From Limisalsivibrio acetivorans (GTDB lineage: Bacteria; Chrysiogenota; Deferribacteres; Deferribacterales; Geovibrionaceae): 64,000 bases of DNA. The DNA is taken from NCBI RefSeq assembly GCF_000421105.1, contig NZ_ATWF01000002.1:496001-560000 (forward strand), written 5' to 3'. Below the pieces are notes generated by a model. The model ran no database searches, was not told where the DNA came from, and saw only the letters and a program-made list of their open reading frames with translations. Shown here one piece after another: positions 26,983 to 36,182 of this stretch. Every line of letters begins with the position of its first letter. Within the stretch, counting starts at the first letter, position 1. The translations under genes and the position numbers were made by a program.

Positions 26983-27972
26983 ATGTTCGCATACATCCTC
27001 AGGAGACTGGCAGGGATGATCCCCCTGCTGATAGGTATAACTTTCATAAGCTTCATCGTTATCCATCTCGCTCCCGGCGATCCGGTGCAGTTCATATCGT
27101 CCATGAACCCCAAATTCTCCGAAACAGCCTATGAGAAATTCGAGAGGATGTATGATCTGGACAAGCCTGTACACATCCGCTATGCAAACTGGCTAAAGAA
27201 GTTTGCAACACTCGACTTCGGCAACTCATTCTCCCCCGATGCAAAGCCCGTTCTTGAAAAGATCTCCGAGAGGCTCCCCGTAACTATCTGGCTGAATGTT
27301 GCCGGGCTTGTGCTGGTCTTCTTCATCGCCCTGCCACTGGGGGCATTATCAGCTTATTACAAGGATACCCTCTTTGACCGGGGTGTGACGGTATTCGTCT
27401 TTGTGGGCTTTGCTGTGCCTACTTTTTGGCTCGCCCTGCTCTGCATGTACTACTTCGGCGTGCAGAAGGGTTGGATACCTATATCCGGACTCCGTTCATA
27501 TAATTACGATCAGCTCTCCACCATCGGGCAGATAAAGGATATCCTCTGGCATGCTACACTCCCCGTTGTGCTCTCCGTCTTCGGCGGTCTTGCTGGTCTC
27601 AGCCGTTTCGCGAGGAACAGTATGCTCGATGTGCTGAAGGAAGAATATATCACGGCGGCGAGGGCAAGGGGATTGAGCGAACGAAAGGTTGTCTTCCGCC
27701 ATGCGCTCAAGAATGCCTTGCTCCCTGTGGTTACGATACTCGGCCTTTCGATCCCCGGCCTTATTGGGGGTAGTGTAATATTCGAATCGATATTCAGCAT
27801 CCCGGGAATGGGTCAGCTCTTCTATCAATCGGTTCTGAGCCGTGACTACCCCGTTGTTATGGGTGTTCTGGTTATCGGTGCGGTGCTTACCCTTCTGGGG
27901 AATCTAATAGCGGATATCGCCTATGCAGGCGTTGATCCGAGGATAAGGTATGGCAAGAAGAAGAGCAGCTGA
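26983..27972 (+). CDS. ABC transporter permease, DppB/OppB type
   Basis: 329 residues with about six membrane helices. The start MFAYILRRLAGMIPLLIGIT is the classical DppB N-terminus. The EAA loop for ATPase contact reads EEYITAARARGLSERKVVFR. It lies 23 bp after the binding protein gene and overlaps the second permease by 23 bp. Confidence 0.93.
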   Translation: MFAYILRRLAGMIPLLIGITFISFIVIHLAPGDPVQFISSMNPKFSETAYEKFERMYDLDKPVHIRYANWLKKFATLDFGNSFSPDAKPVLEKISERLPVTIWLNVAGLVLVFFIALPLGALSAYYKDTLFDRGVTVFVFVGFAVPTFWLALLCMYYFGVQKGWIPISGLRSYNYDQLSTIGQIKDILWHATLPVVLSVFGGLAGLSRFARNSMLDVLKEEYITAARARGLSERKVVFRHALKNALLPVVTILGLSIPGLIGGSVIFESIFSIPGMGQLFYQSVLSRDYPVVMGVLVIGAVLTLLGNLIADIAYAGVDPRIRYGKKKSS

Positions 27973-28780
27973 GAAGGCGAAGGGCAACTTTCTGTTCATC
28001 TTCGGCGGGAGCATCGTTTTGTTCTTCATATTCGTTGCCGCCCTCGCCCCTGTCATAGCACCCTATGATCCGGCTAATATCGACTTCGACTCCATCTTCC
28101 TACCCCCATCAGCCGAACATTATTTCGGCACGGACGAGCTCGGCAGGGACGTTTTCTCGAGGGTGGTCTACGGGACAAGGATCTCGCTCTTTGTGGGCTT
28201 TGTGGCCGTGGGGATATCGGTTATAATAGGAACCGTCCTTGGACTCATTTCGGGCTACTTCGGCAGTCTTGCGGACACAGTAATAATGCGCTTCGTTGAT
28301 ATAATGCTCTGCTTCCCCTCATTCTTTCTGATACTTGCAGTGATAGCCTTTCTGAACCCCTCCATATTCAACGTCATGCTCATCATAGGGCTTACCAGCT
28401 GGATGGGTGTTACAAGGCTTGTGCGGGCGGAGACGATGAGTGTAAAAACCAGAGACTACATAGCTGCAGCAAAGACTCAGGGCTTAAGCTCAAGCAAGAT
28501 CCTGTTCAAGCATATATTCCCCAACGTGTTCACGCCGATATTCATAACCGCCACACTGGGAATCGCAGGGGCGATACTCACAGAATCCGCCCTCAGCTTC
28601 CTCGGCCTTGGCGTTCAGCCCCCCACCCCCTCATGGGGCAATATTCTCACATCGGGCAAAGACAACATCATGTTCGCCTGGTGGCTCTCCTTCTTCCCAG
28701 GTATGGCCATATTTATTACCGTACTCGGCTACAACCTCCTCGGCGAAGGGCTGAGAGATATCCTTGATCCGAAGGAATAG
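27950..28780 (+). CDS. ABC transporter permease, DppC/OppC type
   Basis: 276 residues with about six membrane helices. It has the DppC hallmarks HYFGTDELGRDVFSRVVYGT and the EAA loop RDYIAAAKTQGLSSSKILFK, and ends with LGEGLRDILDPKE. It is the heteromeric partner of the preceding permease. It is the last gene of the parA-led plus-strand unit; its 3' flank is shared with the convergent transketolase terminator. Confidence 0.93.
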   Translation: MARRRAAEKAKGNFLFIFGGSIVLFFIFVAALAPVIAPYDPANIDFDSIFLPPSAEHYFGTDELGRDVFSRVVYGTRISLFVGFVAVGISVIIGTVLGLISGYFGSLADTVIMRFVDIMLCFPSFFLILAVIAFLNPSIFNVMLIIGLTSWMGVTRLVRAETMSVKTRDYIAAAKTQGLSSSKILFKHIFPNVFTPIFITATLGIAGAILTESALSFLGLGVQPPTPSWGNILTSGKDNIMFAWWLSFFPGMAIFITVLGYNLLGEGLRDILDPKE

Positions 28781-28783
28781 GGC

Positions 28784-28840
28784 AAAAAAATAGCCACCGA
28801 TTTGAGCATCTCACCTTTAAGGTGGATAGGCTTGGTGGCT
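28784..28840 (-). terminator. Terminator of the transketolase gene
   Basis: Minus-strand reading gives an outer stem AGCCACC/GGTGGCT (28840-28834 with 28798-28792), an inner hairpin CACCTT-T-AAGGTG (28812-28824), and then a T7 run (28790-28784). It lies between convergent genes. On the plus strand no T-run follows, so it serves mainly the minus strand. Confidence 0.65.
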
Positions 28841-28863
28841 CCGTTATTGAAAATATCGAATTA

Positions 28864-28894
28864 ATCCGTGATTCCCCCAACAGAAACCACGGAT
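28864..28894. other. Hairpin just downstream of the transketolase stop
   Basis: Inverted repeat ATCCGTG (28864-28870) and CACGGAT (28888-28894) with a 17 nt loop. It could protect the mRNA 3' end or act with the adjacent terminator. No T-run of its own. Confidence 0.4.
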
Positions 28895-28906
28895 CGTTGT
28901 CCTCTT

Positions 28907-30817
28907 TTACAGTTCCTTCTCTATCTTCCCAGCAACGGTTTCGGGGTCGAGACCGATGAGCTTGAGTACATCATCGGGCTTGCCGGAGTAGGCATAGCTT
29001 TCTGCTCCGAAACGGCGCACCTTCATATTAAGCCCCTCATCGCAGGCCTTCATCGCTATAATCGAGCCGAGCCCTGTATCCGCATTGTGATCCTCGTAGG
29101 TGAATACCGGCTTATCGGCAAACCTCTTGAGCATCTCCATATCGGGCTCGAGGGGTGAGCTCATATTGATAACAGCAACGCTTATCCCCTTCTCTGCAAG
29201 TATCTCACGCACCTTGAGTGCTCTGTGCACCATGGAGCCGCAGGAAACGAGTGCAACATCGCCATCTGCAAGGAGGTCCGCCCTGCCGTATTCGAAGGTG
29301 TAGCCTTCGCCGAAGAAGGGCTTACCGTTGGCGTCTGTTATTGTGGCAACCTTAGAGCGTCCCATGGCAACGAGCCAGTTGCCGTCGGTATCGATGGCGG
29401 TTCTGGTGGCTCTATCCGTCTGGTTCGGATCCGCAGGCACAACAACCTTGAAACCGTATATATTGCGCATGGCACCAATATAGTCGAGGCACTGGTGCGT
29501 CTTGCCGTCCTCGCCCACATCGATACCTACGTGTGTTGTGAACACCTTGAGATTAGAGGAGTTTATATCGTTAAGCCTCTGCTGGTTGTAGGCCTCGTCC
29601 ACACCGAATACGCCGAAATCTGCAAAAACGGAGATAACACCGTTTACGCTGGCTGCACCGGCGCATGTAGCCGTATGATGCTCCTGAATACCCGACTGTA
29701 TAAAGTTCTCTGCGTACTCCTTTTCGATTCCCCCTGTTTTAACGGAACCGGCAAGGTCACAGTCGAAGACGGCTATGGGTGTTCCGCTTGCATCCTTCGT
29801 TTCCTTCACAACATCAAGGAGTGCGTTGCCGAAGCCGGAGCGGTTGTCTGTATTCTCCTCTGCGGAGTAGGTACGGGGTGTGCCTGTTTTCACTGCACTT
29901 GAAAAGGGTCGAAGAACGTGGAGGGATTCATCGAACTGGAACCCGGCTCTCTTCTCCTTCAGATCTGCGAAGTTGTTCTCAACCTCGAGCTCCTCAAGGG
30001 CCTCTTTCAGCTGTTCCTCTGTGAGGGGTTTACCGTGGTATCCGGCGATGTTCTCCATAAAGCCCACGTCTTTGCCCATCACAGTGTTTGCGAGGACCAG
30101 AACGGGTTTATCTATCTTCTTGGCCGCTGTAACGGCATTGTATATCTGGGAAAAATCGTGACCATCGATCTCGATCACGTGCCAGCCGTCCGCCTCGTAC
30201 TCGCCTCGGATGTTCTGGGGCATAACATCTGCGATATCACCGCTGATCTGGAGCTTGTTATAATCGATGAATGCTGTGATGTTGTTGAGGCCGAACTTAA
30301 CGGCGAATCGTCTCGCCTCGGGTATCTGCCCCTTCTGCTGTTCGCCGTCACCCATGAATACGAAGATGCTGAAATCCTCGCCCCTCAGCTTGCCGGCAAT
30401 GGCCGCACCGCATCCGGCGGATAGACCCTGGCCGAGGTTTCCTGTGGACCACTCCACGCCGGGAACCATCCGCTCGATATGCCCTTCATAGATGGAACCT
30501 GCAAGCCTGAAGTAGGCTGTGGCATCGTCTATGTCGAAGAAACCGTTCCTCGCAAGGGCGGAATATACACCGGGGGAGGTATGGCCGTGGGAAACAAATA
30601 CTCGATCCCTCTTCGTGGAATCCCAGTTTTCTGGGGTGATATTAGCGAACTCATAAACTGTGAGGTACATATCTATGGACGACATGGAACCGCCGGGGTG
30701 ACCGCTTGCGGAAAGGGTTGTCATCTTGAGGATATCCCCTCTGCAAAGGCGGGCTTTCTCCGCCAGATCCTTCCTCTCCTGATCGGAGAGTGTCTTCTCG
30801 AATCCTCTGTTGGACAT
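28907..30817 (-). CDS. tkt: Transketolase
   Basis: 636 residues in one chain. The thiamine pyrophosphate domain carries SGHPGGSMSSIDMYL, EWSTGNLGQGLS and FMGDGEQQKGQIPEARRFA. The pyrimidine-binding domain carries ENFIQSGIQEHH, where the catalytic Glu lies, and a C-terminal transketolase domain follows. It transfers two-carbon units in the pentose phosphate pathway and supplies erythrose 4-phosphate for the aromatic pathway encoded nearby. Start is ATG at 30817 with an AGGAGC site. An excellent promoter lies at 30850-30879. Confidence 0.95.
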   Translation of the reverse strand: MSNRGFEKTLSDQERKDLAEKARLCRGDILKMTTLSASGHPGGSMSSIDMYLTVYEFANITPENWDSTKRDRVFVSHGHTSPGVYSALARNGFFDIDDATAYFRLAGSIYEGHIERMVPGVEWSTGNLGQGLSAGCGAAIAGKLRGEDFSIFVFMGDGEQQKGQIPEARRFAVKFGLNNITAFIDYNKLQISGDIADVMPQNIRGEYEADGWHVIEIDGHDFSQIYNAVTAAKKIDKPVLVLANTVMGKDVGFMENIAGYHGKPLTEEQLKEALEELEVENNFADLKEKRAGFQFDESLHVLRPFSSAVKTGTPRTYSAEENTDNRSGFGNALLDVVKETKDASGTPIAVFDCDLAGSVKTGGIEKEYAENFIQSGIQEHHTATCAGAASVNGVISVFADFGVFGVDEAYNQQRLNDINSSNLKVFTTHVGIDVGEDGKTHQCLDYIGAMRNIYGFKVVVPADPNQTDRATRTAIDTDGNWLVAMGRSKVATITDANGKPFFGEGYTFEYGRADLLADGDVALVSCGSMVHRALKVREILAEKGISVAVINMSSPLEPDMEMLKRFADKPVFTYEDHNADTGLGSIIAMKACDEGLNMKVRRFGAESYAYSGKPDDVLKLIGLDPETVAGKIEKEL

Positions 30818-30849
30818 TTTTTCGCTCCTGAATTTGTTGAGTGTGGGGT

Positions 30850-30879
30850 GTTATAGCAGTTTGTACTTGGAAATGTCAA
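30850..30879 (-). promoter_or_regulatory. Strong sigma-70 promoter for transketolase
   Basis: Minus strand: TTGACA (30879-30874), 18 bp spacer, TATAAC (30855-30850) preceded by TGC (extended -10). It lies just after the heptosyltransferase stop codon, so transketolase is likely transcribed independently. Confidence 0.65.
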
Positions 30880-30881
30880 TC

Positions 30882-31814
30882 TTACCTGATTGCCTGCAGA
30901 ACCCGCTCTATATCTATCTCTTTCATACACTTAAAATGTTCTTTCGGACAATTATCGAGCCCATGCACATGGCACGGCCGGCACTCCGCATCGTTATTCT
31001 CAATAACATCCACCCCCTCAAAGCATGGGTAGAAGCCGAACTCTCTGGTCGTGCTCCCGAAAATGGCCACCGTATGCACCTTGAGTGCTACTGCGGCATG
31101 CATGGGGCCGGAATCGGTTGTTATCACATGCTGGGCGGAGGCGAGTATATCGAAAAGCTCGGTTATCCCGGTGGTGCCGGACAGATCCGTAACACCTTCG
31201 ATACTTGGGAAATCTCCGCTCCCCACAACAGCCACCCTGCGCCCCTGCTTAACAAGCTCACCGGCAAGCTCGGGGAACTTGTCCCATACCTTCGTGTTTC
31301 TGCTCGCATAGGGGTGTATCACAACCCTGCCGGGAACTGCAGACTCCTTCGAATGAACAACCGGCCTGAGCTCCTCTATATCATCGTATTCCAAGCCGAA
31401 CTGTCTGTTCAGAGCCTCGGCGTACTTCTGCGTAACATGCAGATCAAGGCGCTTGGTACGCCTGCCGGTCTTTACAAACCTGCGCCGCTCCGCCGAATCT
31501 TTTTTATAGGACACAAACTCCGCCTCGGTCATGAAACGCATCGCCTTGGAGCGGAGGTTTGAATGCAGATCGATCACACGATCGTAACCGTTTATCTTCT
31601 GCTGGAGGGTTCTGCCAAACTCTGCCATTCCCTTGCTTCTGTCGAGGGTTACAACATGATTTATGAAATCGAGACCGTTATATACCGGCGCAAACTCTTT
31701 GGATGTAAATACATGTACCTCAGCAGTGGGATGATGCTGTTTAAAGAGCCTGATTACGCCCGTGGTTAGTATAACATCGCCGAGTGAGCCGAAGCGAACA
31801 AAGAGAACCTTCAC
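30882..31814 (-). CDS. Glycosyltransferase family 9, LPS heptosyltransferase-like
   Basis: 310 residues. The start MKVLFVRFGSLGDVILTTGV and the C-terminal TTDSGPMHAAVALKVHTVAI are GT9 hallmarks; the second forms the nucleotide-heptose site. The C-terminus has a Cys-rich motif (ECRPCHVHG, CPKEHFKCM) shared with the neighbouring paralogue. It probably adds heptose to the LPS inner core on the cytoplasmic face. It overlaps the second heptosyltransferase gene by 4 bp. Confidence 0.9.
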   Translation of the reverse strand: MKVLFVRFGSLGDVILTTGVIRLFKQHHPTAEVHVFTSKEFAPVYNGLDFINHVVTLDRSKGMAEFGRTLQQKINGYDRVIDLHSNLRSKAMRFMTEAEFVSYKKDSAERRRFVKTGRRTKRLDLHVTQKYAEALNRQFGLEYDDIEELRPVVHSKESAVPGRVVIHPYASRNTKVWDKFPELAGELVKQGRRVAVVGSGDFPSIEGVTDLSGTTGITELFDILASAQHVITTDSGPMHAAVALKVHTVAIFGSTTREFGFYPCFEGVDVIENNDAECRPCHVHGLDNCPKEHFKCMKEIDIERVLQAIR

Positions 31815-32851
31815 AGAAGTCCCTCCGCCGTTTCATAGACCCTTTCGGGGGTTATATCAAGCATACAGCGGAAATGCTCTTCGGGGCATTCGTTTCCGCC
31901 ATGCAGTCCGCATGGACGGCAGTACAGATCCTCCTCCACAACTGCGCTGTTATCCGTGTAGGGGAAGAATCCGAGCCCTTTTACTGTGGGGCCGAATATC
32001 GCAGTGGCAGGTGTGCCCACGGCAACTGCTATGTGCAATGGCCCGCTATCGTTTGTTATAAGAAGATCACAGGCATCTATGAGCGCAGGGAGCCTTCGAA
32101 GGGGAATGAATCCGCAGAAGTCTGCCGGGGTGTGCCTCATATGTGATTTGAGCTCATCCGCCGCATCCCTGTCCATCGGTCCCCCGATAATCAGAGGGAT
32201 ATCACCCGCCTCGTATATCATATCCGCCACCTTTGCGAAACGTTGTGCAGGCCATTTCTTCGTCGCCCAGACAGAACCTGGCGCAAGGGCTATAACACGC
32301 CCACCTGGTCTGGCGGCCTTGAAATATCTTGAAACCTTTTCGGAGTAGCTCTCATCAATGAATACCTCCGGTCTTCCACCCCTCCGCTTAGCATCTTCCA
32401 GGGCAAAATCCGTAATGAACGGCTCCAGGAGCATAAGATTGCGCTCAACCTCGTGGAGTTCCATATTACGCTCCACCTTTTCAGGGTATACAAAAGAGAA
32501 CGCCGCCTGCCTGAAGCCTATACGCCTGATGACACCTGTCATGCCGAGCAGTAAGGTTGAACGGAAGGATTTATGGGGTGATATGATCACGTCATATTCA
32601 CCCAGCTTGAGGAATCCTGCAAAACGGAATATCCCCGACAGCCCCTTCTCGTTCCCCCTCTTATCGAAGGGGATCACCTTATTTATGAGTTCAAGACCTT
32701 CAAACAGGGGGGCGAACTCCGGCCGGACGCAGAAGTCCACAACGGCCTCTTCCTCAGGGTTGTCGGATAGGTATGACTTAACAGCCTTTATCAGCGGGGT
32801 TGTCAGCACAGAATCGCCGAGAAAGGAGGGGTTGAAAACGAGGATTTTCAA
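31811..32851 (-). CDS. waaF: Lipopolysaccharide heptosyltransferase II (WaaF-like)
   Basis: 346 residues. GT9 motifs are MKILVFNPSFLGDSVLTTPL, LAPGSVWATKKWPAQRFAKV (the WaaF-type loop) and TNDSGPLHIAVAVGTPATAI. A C-terminal YCRPCGLHG and CPEEHFRCM cluster parallels the gene downstream. Heptosyltransferase II adds the second inner-core heptose. WaaF versus WaaC assignment rests on the APGSVWATKKWP motif. Confidence 0.87.
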   Translation of the reverse strand: MKILVFNPSFLGDSVLTTPLIKAVKSYLSDNPEEEAVVDFCVRPEFAPLFEGLELINKVIPFDKRGNEKGLSGIFRFAGFLKLGEYDVIISPHKSFRSTLLLGMTGVIRRIGFRQAAFSFVYPEKVERNMELHEVERNLMLLEPFITDFALEDAKRRGGRPEVFIDESYSEKVSRYFKAARPGGRVIALAPGSVWATKKWPAQRFAKVADMIYEAGDIPLIIGGPMDRDAADELKSHMRHTPADFCGFIPLRRLPALIDACDLLITNDSGPLHIAVAVGTPATAIFGPTVKGLGFFPYTDNSAVVEEDLYCRPCGLHGGNECPEEHFRCMLDITPERVYETAEGLL

Positions 32852-32951
32852 ATTCGTATCTCCGAAAATGCTTTGGAAGAATCATTAACCGCAGGGGGTG
32901 AGGATGTCAAGAACCAATAGAAGAATAAAGCGGTACTAAACGCCTTTCATG

Positions 32952-32980
32952 TTGCCTAAACAGGCCTATTCTGGTACATT
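32952..32980 (+). promoter_or_regulatory. Promoter of the aromatic amino acid operon
   Basis: TTGCCT (32952-32957), 17 bp spacer, TACATT (32975-32980). A start about 7 nt later would fall at the pheA ATG (32989), so the transcript may be leaderless. No Shine-Dalgarno sequence precedes that ATG. Confidence 0.45.
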
Positions 32981-32988
32981 TTGCAATT

Positions 32989-34059
32989 ATGAAAGAGCTT
33001 GAAAAATACCGCCAGGAGATCGACCGTCTGGACGGCGAGATCCTCAAACTTCTTAACGAAAGGGCAAAGCAGGCCATTGAGGTCGGGGAGATCAAGAAAA
33101 AGGCAGGCAAGCCCCTCTATGTACCCTCCCGGGAGCGTAAGGTTTACGAACGCCTCAAGGAGATGAACACAGGTCCCCTTCCCAATGAGGCTATCCGCAG
33201 GGTTTATCGTGAGGTTATCTCCGCATCCCTCTCCCTTGAAGAGGTGCAGAAGGTGGGCTACCTGGGTCCCGAGGGAACCTTCACAAACCTTGCCGCCATA
33301 AAGAACTTCGGCCTCTCAGCAGAGCTTGTGCCGGTACGAAGCATACCCGAGGTATTCGACAGCGTGGAGAGGGGGAGGCTCGATTACGGTATTATCCCCA
33401 TAGAAAACTCCCTTGAGGGTGTTGTAAACCATACCCTCGATATGTTTGTGGACAGCAGCCTGCGTATTTGCGGCGAGGTTTTCATTGAGGTTAGCCATCA
33501 TCTCATGAGCCAGTCGGGAAAGATAAAGGACATAAAGAAGATCTATTCCCACAGCCATGCCATAGCCCAGTGCCGTAAATGGCTGGGTGAGAACCTGAAC
33601 GATATACCCGTTTACGAGGTGAACTCCACGGCCAAGGCAGCGGAGATGGCGGCTAACGATCCCGAATGTGCGGCGATTGCCTCCGAAATGGCGGAGATGC
33701 TATACAACCTGCGCATCGTGGAACGAAGCATAGAGGACAGCTCAAACAACTTCACCCGTTTCCTCATAATAGGGGACTTCGACCCCCAGGCCACCGGTAA
33801 CGACAAGACCTCCATAGTCTTCTCCGTTGCCCACCAGCCGGGTGCGCTTTATACAGCCCTGCATGAGTTCGCAGAGCACAACATCAGCATGACAAAGATA
33901 GAATCCCGCCCTTCACGCAAGAAGGCGTGGGAATACGTTTTCTACGTAGATATAGACGGACATAAGGATGAGGAGCCCGTTAAAGGGGTACTTGCGAATT
34001 TCAACACGAACGTACAGTACATGAAGGTTCTAGGCTCCTATCCCAAGGGGGAAAAATGA
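32989..34059 (+). CDS. pheA: Bifunctional chorismate mutase/prephenate dehydratase
   Basis: 356 residues. Residues 1-85 are an AroQ-type chorismate mutase (YRQEIDRLDGEILKLLNERA, EIKKKAGKPLYVPSRE). Residues 88-270 are prephenate dehydratase (GYLGPEGTFTNLAA, IIPIENSLEGVVNHTLDMF, SNNFTRFLII). The C-terminal ACT domain (HQPGALYTALHEFAEHNISM, ESRPSRKKAWEYVFYVDI) binds Phe for feedback inhibition. It opens the operon and overlaps hisC by 4 bp. The start has no visible ribosome-binding site. Confidence 0.96.
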   Translation: MKELEKYRQEIDRLDGEILKLLNERAKQAIEVGEIKKKAGKPLYVPSRERKVYERLKEMNTGPLPNEAIRRVYREVISASLSLEEVQKVGYLGPEGTFTNLAAIKNFGLSAELVPVRSIPEVFDSVERGRLDYGIIPIENSLEGVVNHTLDMFVDSSLRICGEVFIEVSHHLMSQSGKIKDIKKIYSHSHAIAQCRKWLGENLNDIPVYEVNSTAKAAEMAANDPECAAIASEMAEMLYNLRIVERSIEDSSNNFTRFLIIGDFDPQATGNDKTSIVFSVAHQPGALYTALHEFAEHNISMTKIESRPSRKKAWEYVFYVDIDGHKDEEPVKGVLANFNTNVQYMKVLGSYPKGEK

Positions 34060-35153
34060 TAGACTACAAAAAACTTGCAGGAAAAGAGATAGAGAGCCTC
34101 AAACCCTATATACCCGGAAAGCCCGTTAAGGAACTTGAGCGGGAGCTTGGCGTTGAGAAGGCTCTTAAGATGGCATCAAACGAGAATCCCCTCGGCCCAT
34201 CGCCCAAGGCTATGGAGGCATTGAAGGATTTCATGCCCGAGATGGGAAGATACCCCTACGGGGATGTGTACTACCTGCGCAAGAAGCTTGCTAAAAGGCT
34301 GAATGTGGACGGAGACAGGATCATCTTCGGAACGGGCTCCAACGAGATCATCGAGCTCGCCATGCGTACCTTCGTCAGTACGGACGAGCATGTTATGAGC
34401 CCCGCACCCTCCTTCAGCGTATACGGTATCATAGCCCAGGCAATGAGAGCCTCCTGCAAATGGATCCCCACCAAAGAGGACTTCAGCTACGATTTCGAAA
34501 AGCTCGCCGAAGAGATAGACGATAAGACAAGGATCATATTCCTTGCAAACCCCAACAACCCCACCGGTCTTCACTTCACCGATGAGGAACTCGTAAACTT
34601 CATGGAGAAGGTCCCCGCAGACTGCATAGTCGTTATGGACGAGGCGTACTACGAATACGTCGATGCTAATGACTACCCTGACACCATCAAGATGCTGGAC
34701 AAGTACCCCAACATGATGGTCATGCGCACATTCTCCAAGGCATACGGCCTCGCCGCACTCCGTGTGGGATTCGCCGTAGGACACCCCGATGCAATCGACA
34801 TGCTGAACCGTGTCCGCCAGCCCTTCAACACCAACATGGGGGGACAGATTGCGGCAGAGGCTGCACTGGACGATTCCGACTTTCTCCGCAGGGTTATCCA
34901 TGAAAACCGTCAGGGGAAGGCATACATATACAGAGAGCTGGAAAGGCTCGGCATCGAATACGTACCCACCCAGGCAAACTTCATGCTCGTTAAGGTGGGG
35001 GACGGTGAGAAGGTCTTCAACGAACTCCTCAAAGAAGGAGTCATCGTGCGCTACCTCGGCCCCGGACTCGGTGAATACATAAGGGTATCCATCGGAACGG
35101 CGGACGAGAACGGAACCTTCATCGAAAAACTCGAAAAAATCCTCAAGAGGTAA
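34056..35153 (+). CDS. hisC: Histidinol-phosphate/aromatic aminotransferase
   Basis: 365 residues of PLP fold type I. Motifs are MASNENPLGPSP, GTGSNEIIELAMRTF, LANPNNPTGLHF, MDEAYYEYV and TFSKAYGLAALRVG, which contains the PLP Lys, and the C-terminal GEYIRVSIGT. HisC enzymes also transaminate phenylpyruvate and hydroxyphenylpyruvate. The position between pheA and aroF suggests that aromatic amino acids are at least one product. Confidence 0.92.
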   Translation: MIDYKKLAGKEIESLKPYIPGKPVKELERELGVEKALKMASNENPLGPSPKAMEALKDFMPEMGRYPYGDVYYLRKKLAKRLNVDGDRIIFGTGSNEIIELAMRTFVSTDEHVMSPAPSFSVYGIIAQAMRASCKWIPTKEDFSYDFEKLAEEIDDKTRIIFLANPNNPTGLHFTDEELVNFMEKVPADCIVVMDEAYYEYVDANDYPDTIKMLDKYPNMMVMRTFSKAYGLAALRVGFAVGHPDAIDMLNRVRQPFNTNMGGQIAAEAALDDSDFLRRVIHENRQGKAYIYRELERLGIEYVPTQANFMLVKVGDGEKVFNELLKEGVIVRYLGPGLGEYIRVSIGTADENGTFIEKLEKILKR

Positions 35154-35159
35154 AAGAAT

Positions 35160-36173
35160 ATGATCATCGTAATGAAAAACAGTGCAACCGAGCAGGAGCT
35201 TGATCACATCGTAGAAAAGCTTCAGGAGTTCGGTTTTGCAACCCACATCTCCAAGGGTACTGAGAAAACCATCATCGGCGCCATAGGCGACGAAAGAACA
35301 CTGCGTGACCGCCCCCTCTCCTCCTTCCCCGGAGTGGAGACGGTGGTGCCTATCGTTAAGCCCTTCAAGCTTGTGAGCAAGGACTTCAAACAGGAGCCCA
35401 CCGTTATCGACATCAACGGGATCAAGATCGGCGGCGACAACGTCGGTGTTATGGCCGGCCCCTGCTCCGTAGAAAACAGAGACATGCTCTTCAAGATAGC
35501 CGAAAGAACAAGCAAGGCGGGAGCAAAGATACTCCGTGGCGGAGCCTTCAAGCCCAGAACTTCCCCCTATGCCTTCCAGGGGCTCGGTGTTGAGGGTCTC
35601 AAATACCTCCGTGAAGCGGCGGATGAATACGGCATGCTCGTTATCACAGAGATGATGGACCCCCGTGATATGGACGATATACTCAAATACACCGACATCA
35701 TTCAGATCGGCGCAAGGAACATGCAGAACTTCCGCCTCCTTCGTGAGCTTGGAACCATCGACAAGCCTGTTATGCTCAAGAGGGGTATGTGCGCAACGAT
35801 CAAAGAGTTCCTCATGGCGGCGGAATACGTATGCGCCGGCGGGAACTATCAGGTTCTCCTTTGCGAAAGGGGTATAAGAACTTACGAGACTGAGACGAGA
35901 AACACCCTCGATCTCTCCGCTGTTCCCGTTATCCAGAGCAACACCCATCTCCCCGTTATCGTGGATCCCAGCCACGGAACAGGCAGAAGGGACTGCATCC
36001 TCCCCATGGCACAGGCCGCCGTTGCAGCAGGTGCGGACGGAATCATGGTAGAGGTGCACAACAACCCCGAAGAGGCTATGTCCGACGGGGACCAGAGCAT
36101 CGTGCCCGATGATTTCGACGTCCTGATGAAGCGTGTACGCATCATTGCGGAAACGGTCGGCAAACAGCTCTAA
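35160..36173 (+). CDS. aroF: 3-deoxy-7-phosphoheptulonate (DAHP) synthase, type I-beta
   Basis: 337 residues. Residues 1-70 form a ferredoxin-like regulatory domain ([20 protein letters not shown]), as in Thermotoga DAHP synthase where it mediates Tyr/Phe inhibition. The barrel carries [49 protein letters not shown] and the metal-binding [11 protein letters not shown]. It condenses PEP and erythrose 4-phosphate, the entry step to the aromatic pathway. Confidence 0.95.
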   Translation: MIIVMKNSATEQELDHIVEKLQEFGFATHISKGTEKTIIGAIGDERTLRDRPLSSFPGVETVVPIVKPFKLVSKDFKQEPTVIDINGIKIGGDNVGVMAGPCSVENRDMLFKIAERTSKAGAKILRGGAFKPRTSPYAFQGLGVEGLKYLREAADEYGMLVITEMMDPRDMDDILKYTDIIQIGARNMQNFRLLRELGTIDKPVMLKRGMCATIKEFLMAAEYVCAGGNYQVLLCERGIRTYETETRNTLDLSAVPVIQSNTHLPVIVDPSHGTGRRDCILPMAQAAVAAGADGIMVEVHNNPEEAMSDGDQSIVPDDFDVLMKRVRIIAETVGKQL

Positions 36174-36182
36174 AAGTAAGTA

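Noticed and set aside
25277-28780. Nickel or haem importer instead of peptide importer
   Set aside because: The binding protein and permeases fit the broad peptide family, but nothing in the sequence points to a specific metal or haem ligand, and no ATPases are adjacent to help.
28784-28906. Riboswitch or small RNA between dppC and transketolase
   Set aside because: The structure lies at the 3' end of transketolase and ends in a T-run, so a terminator explains it. No known aptamer consensus was recognised.
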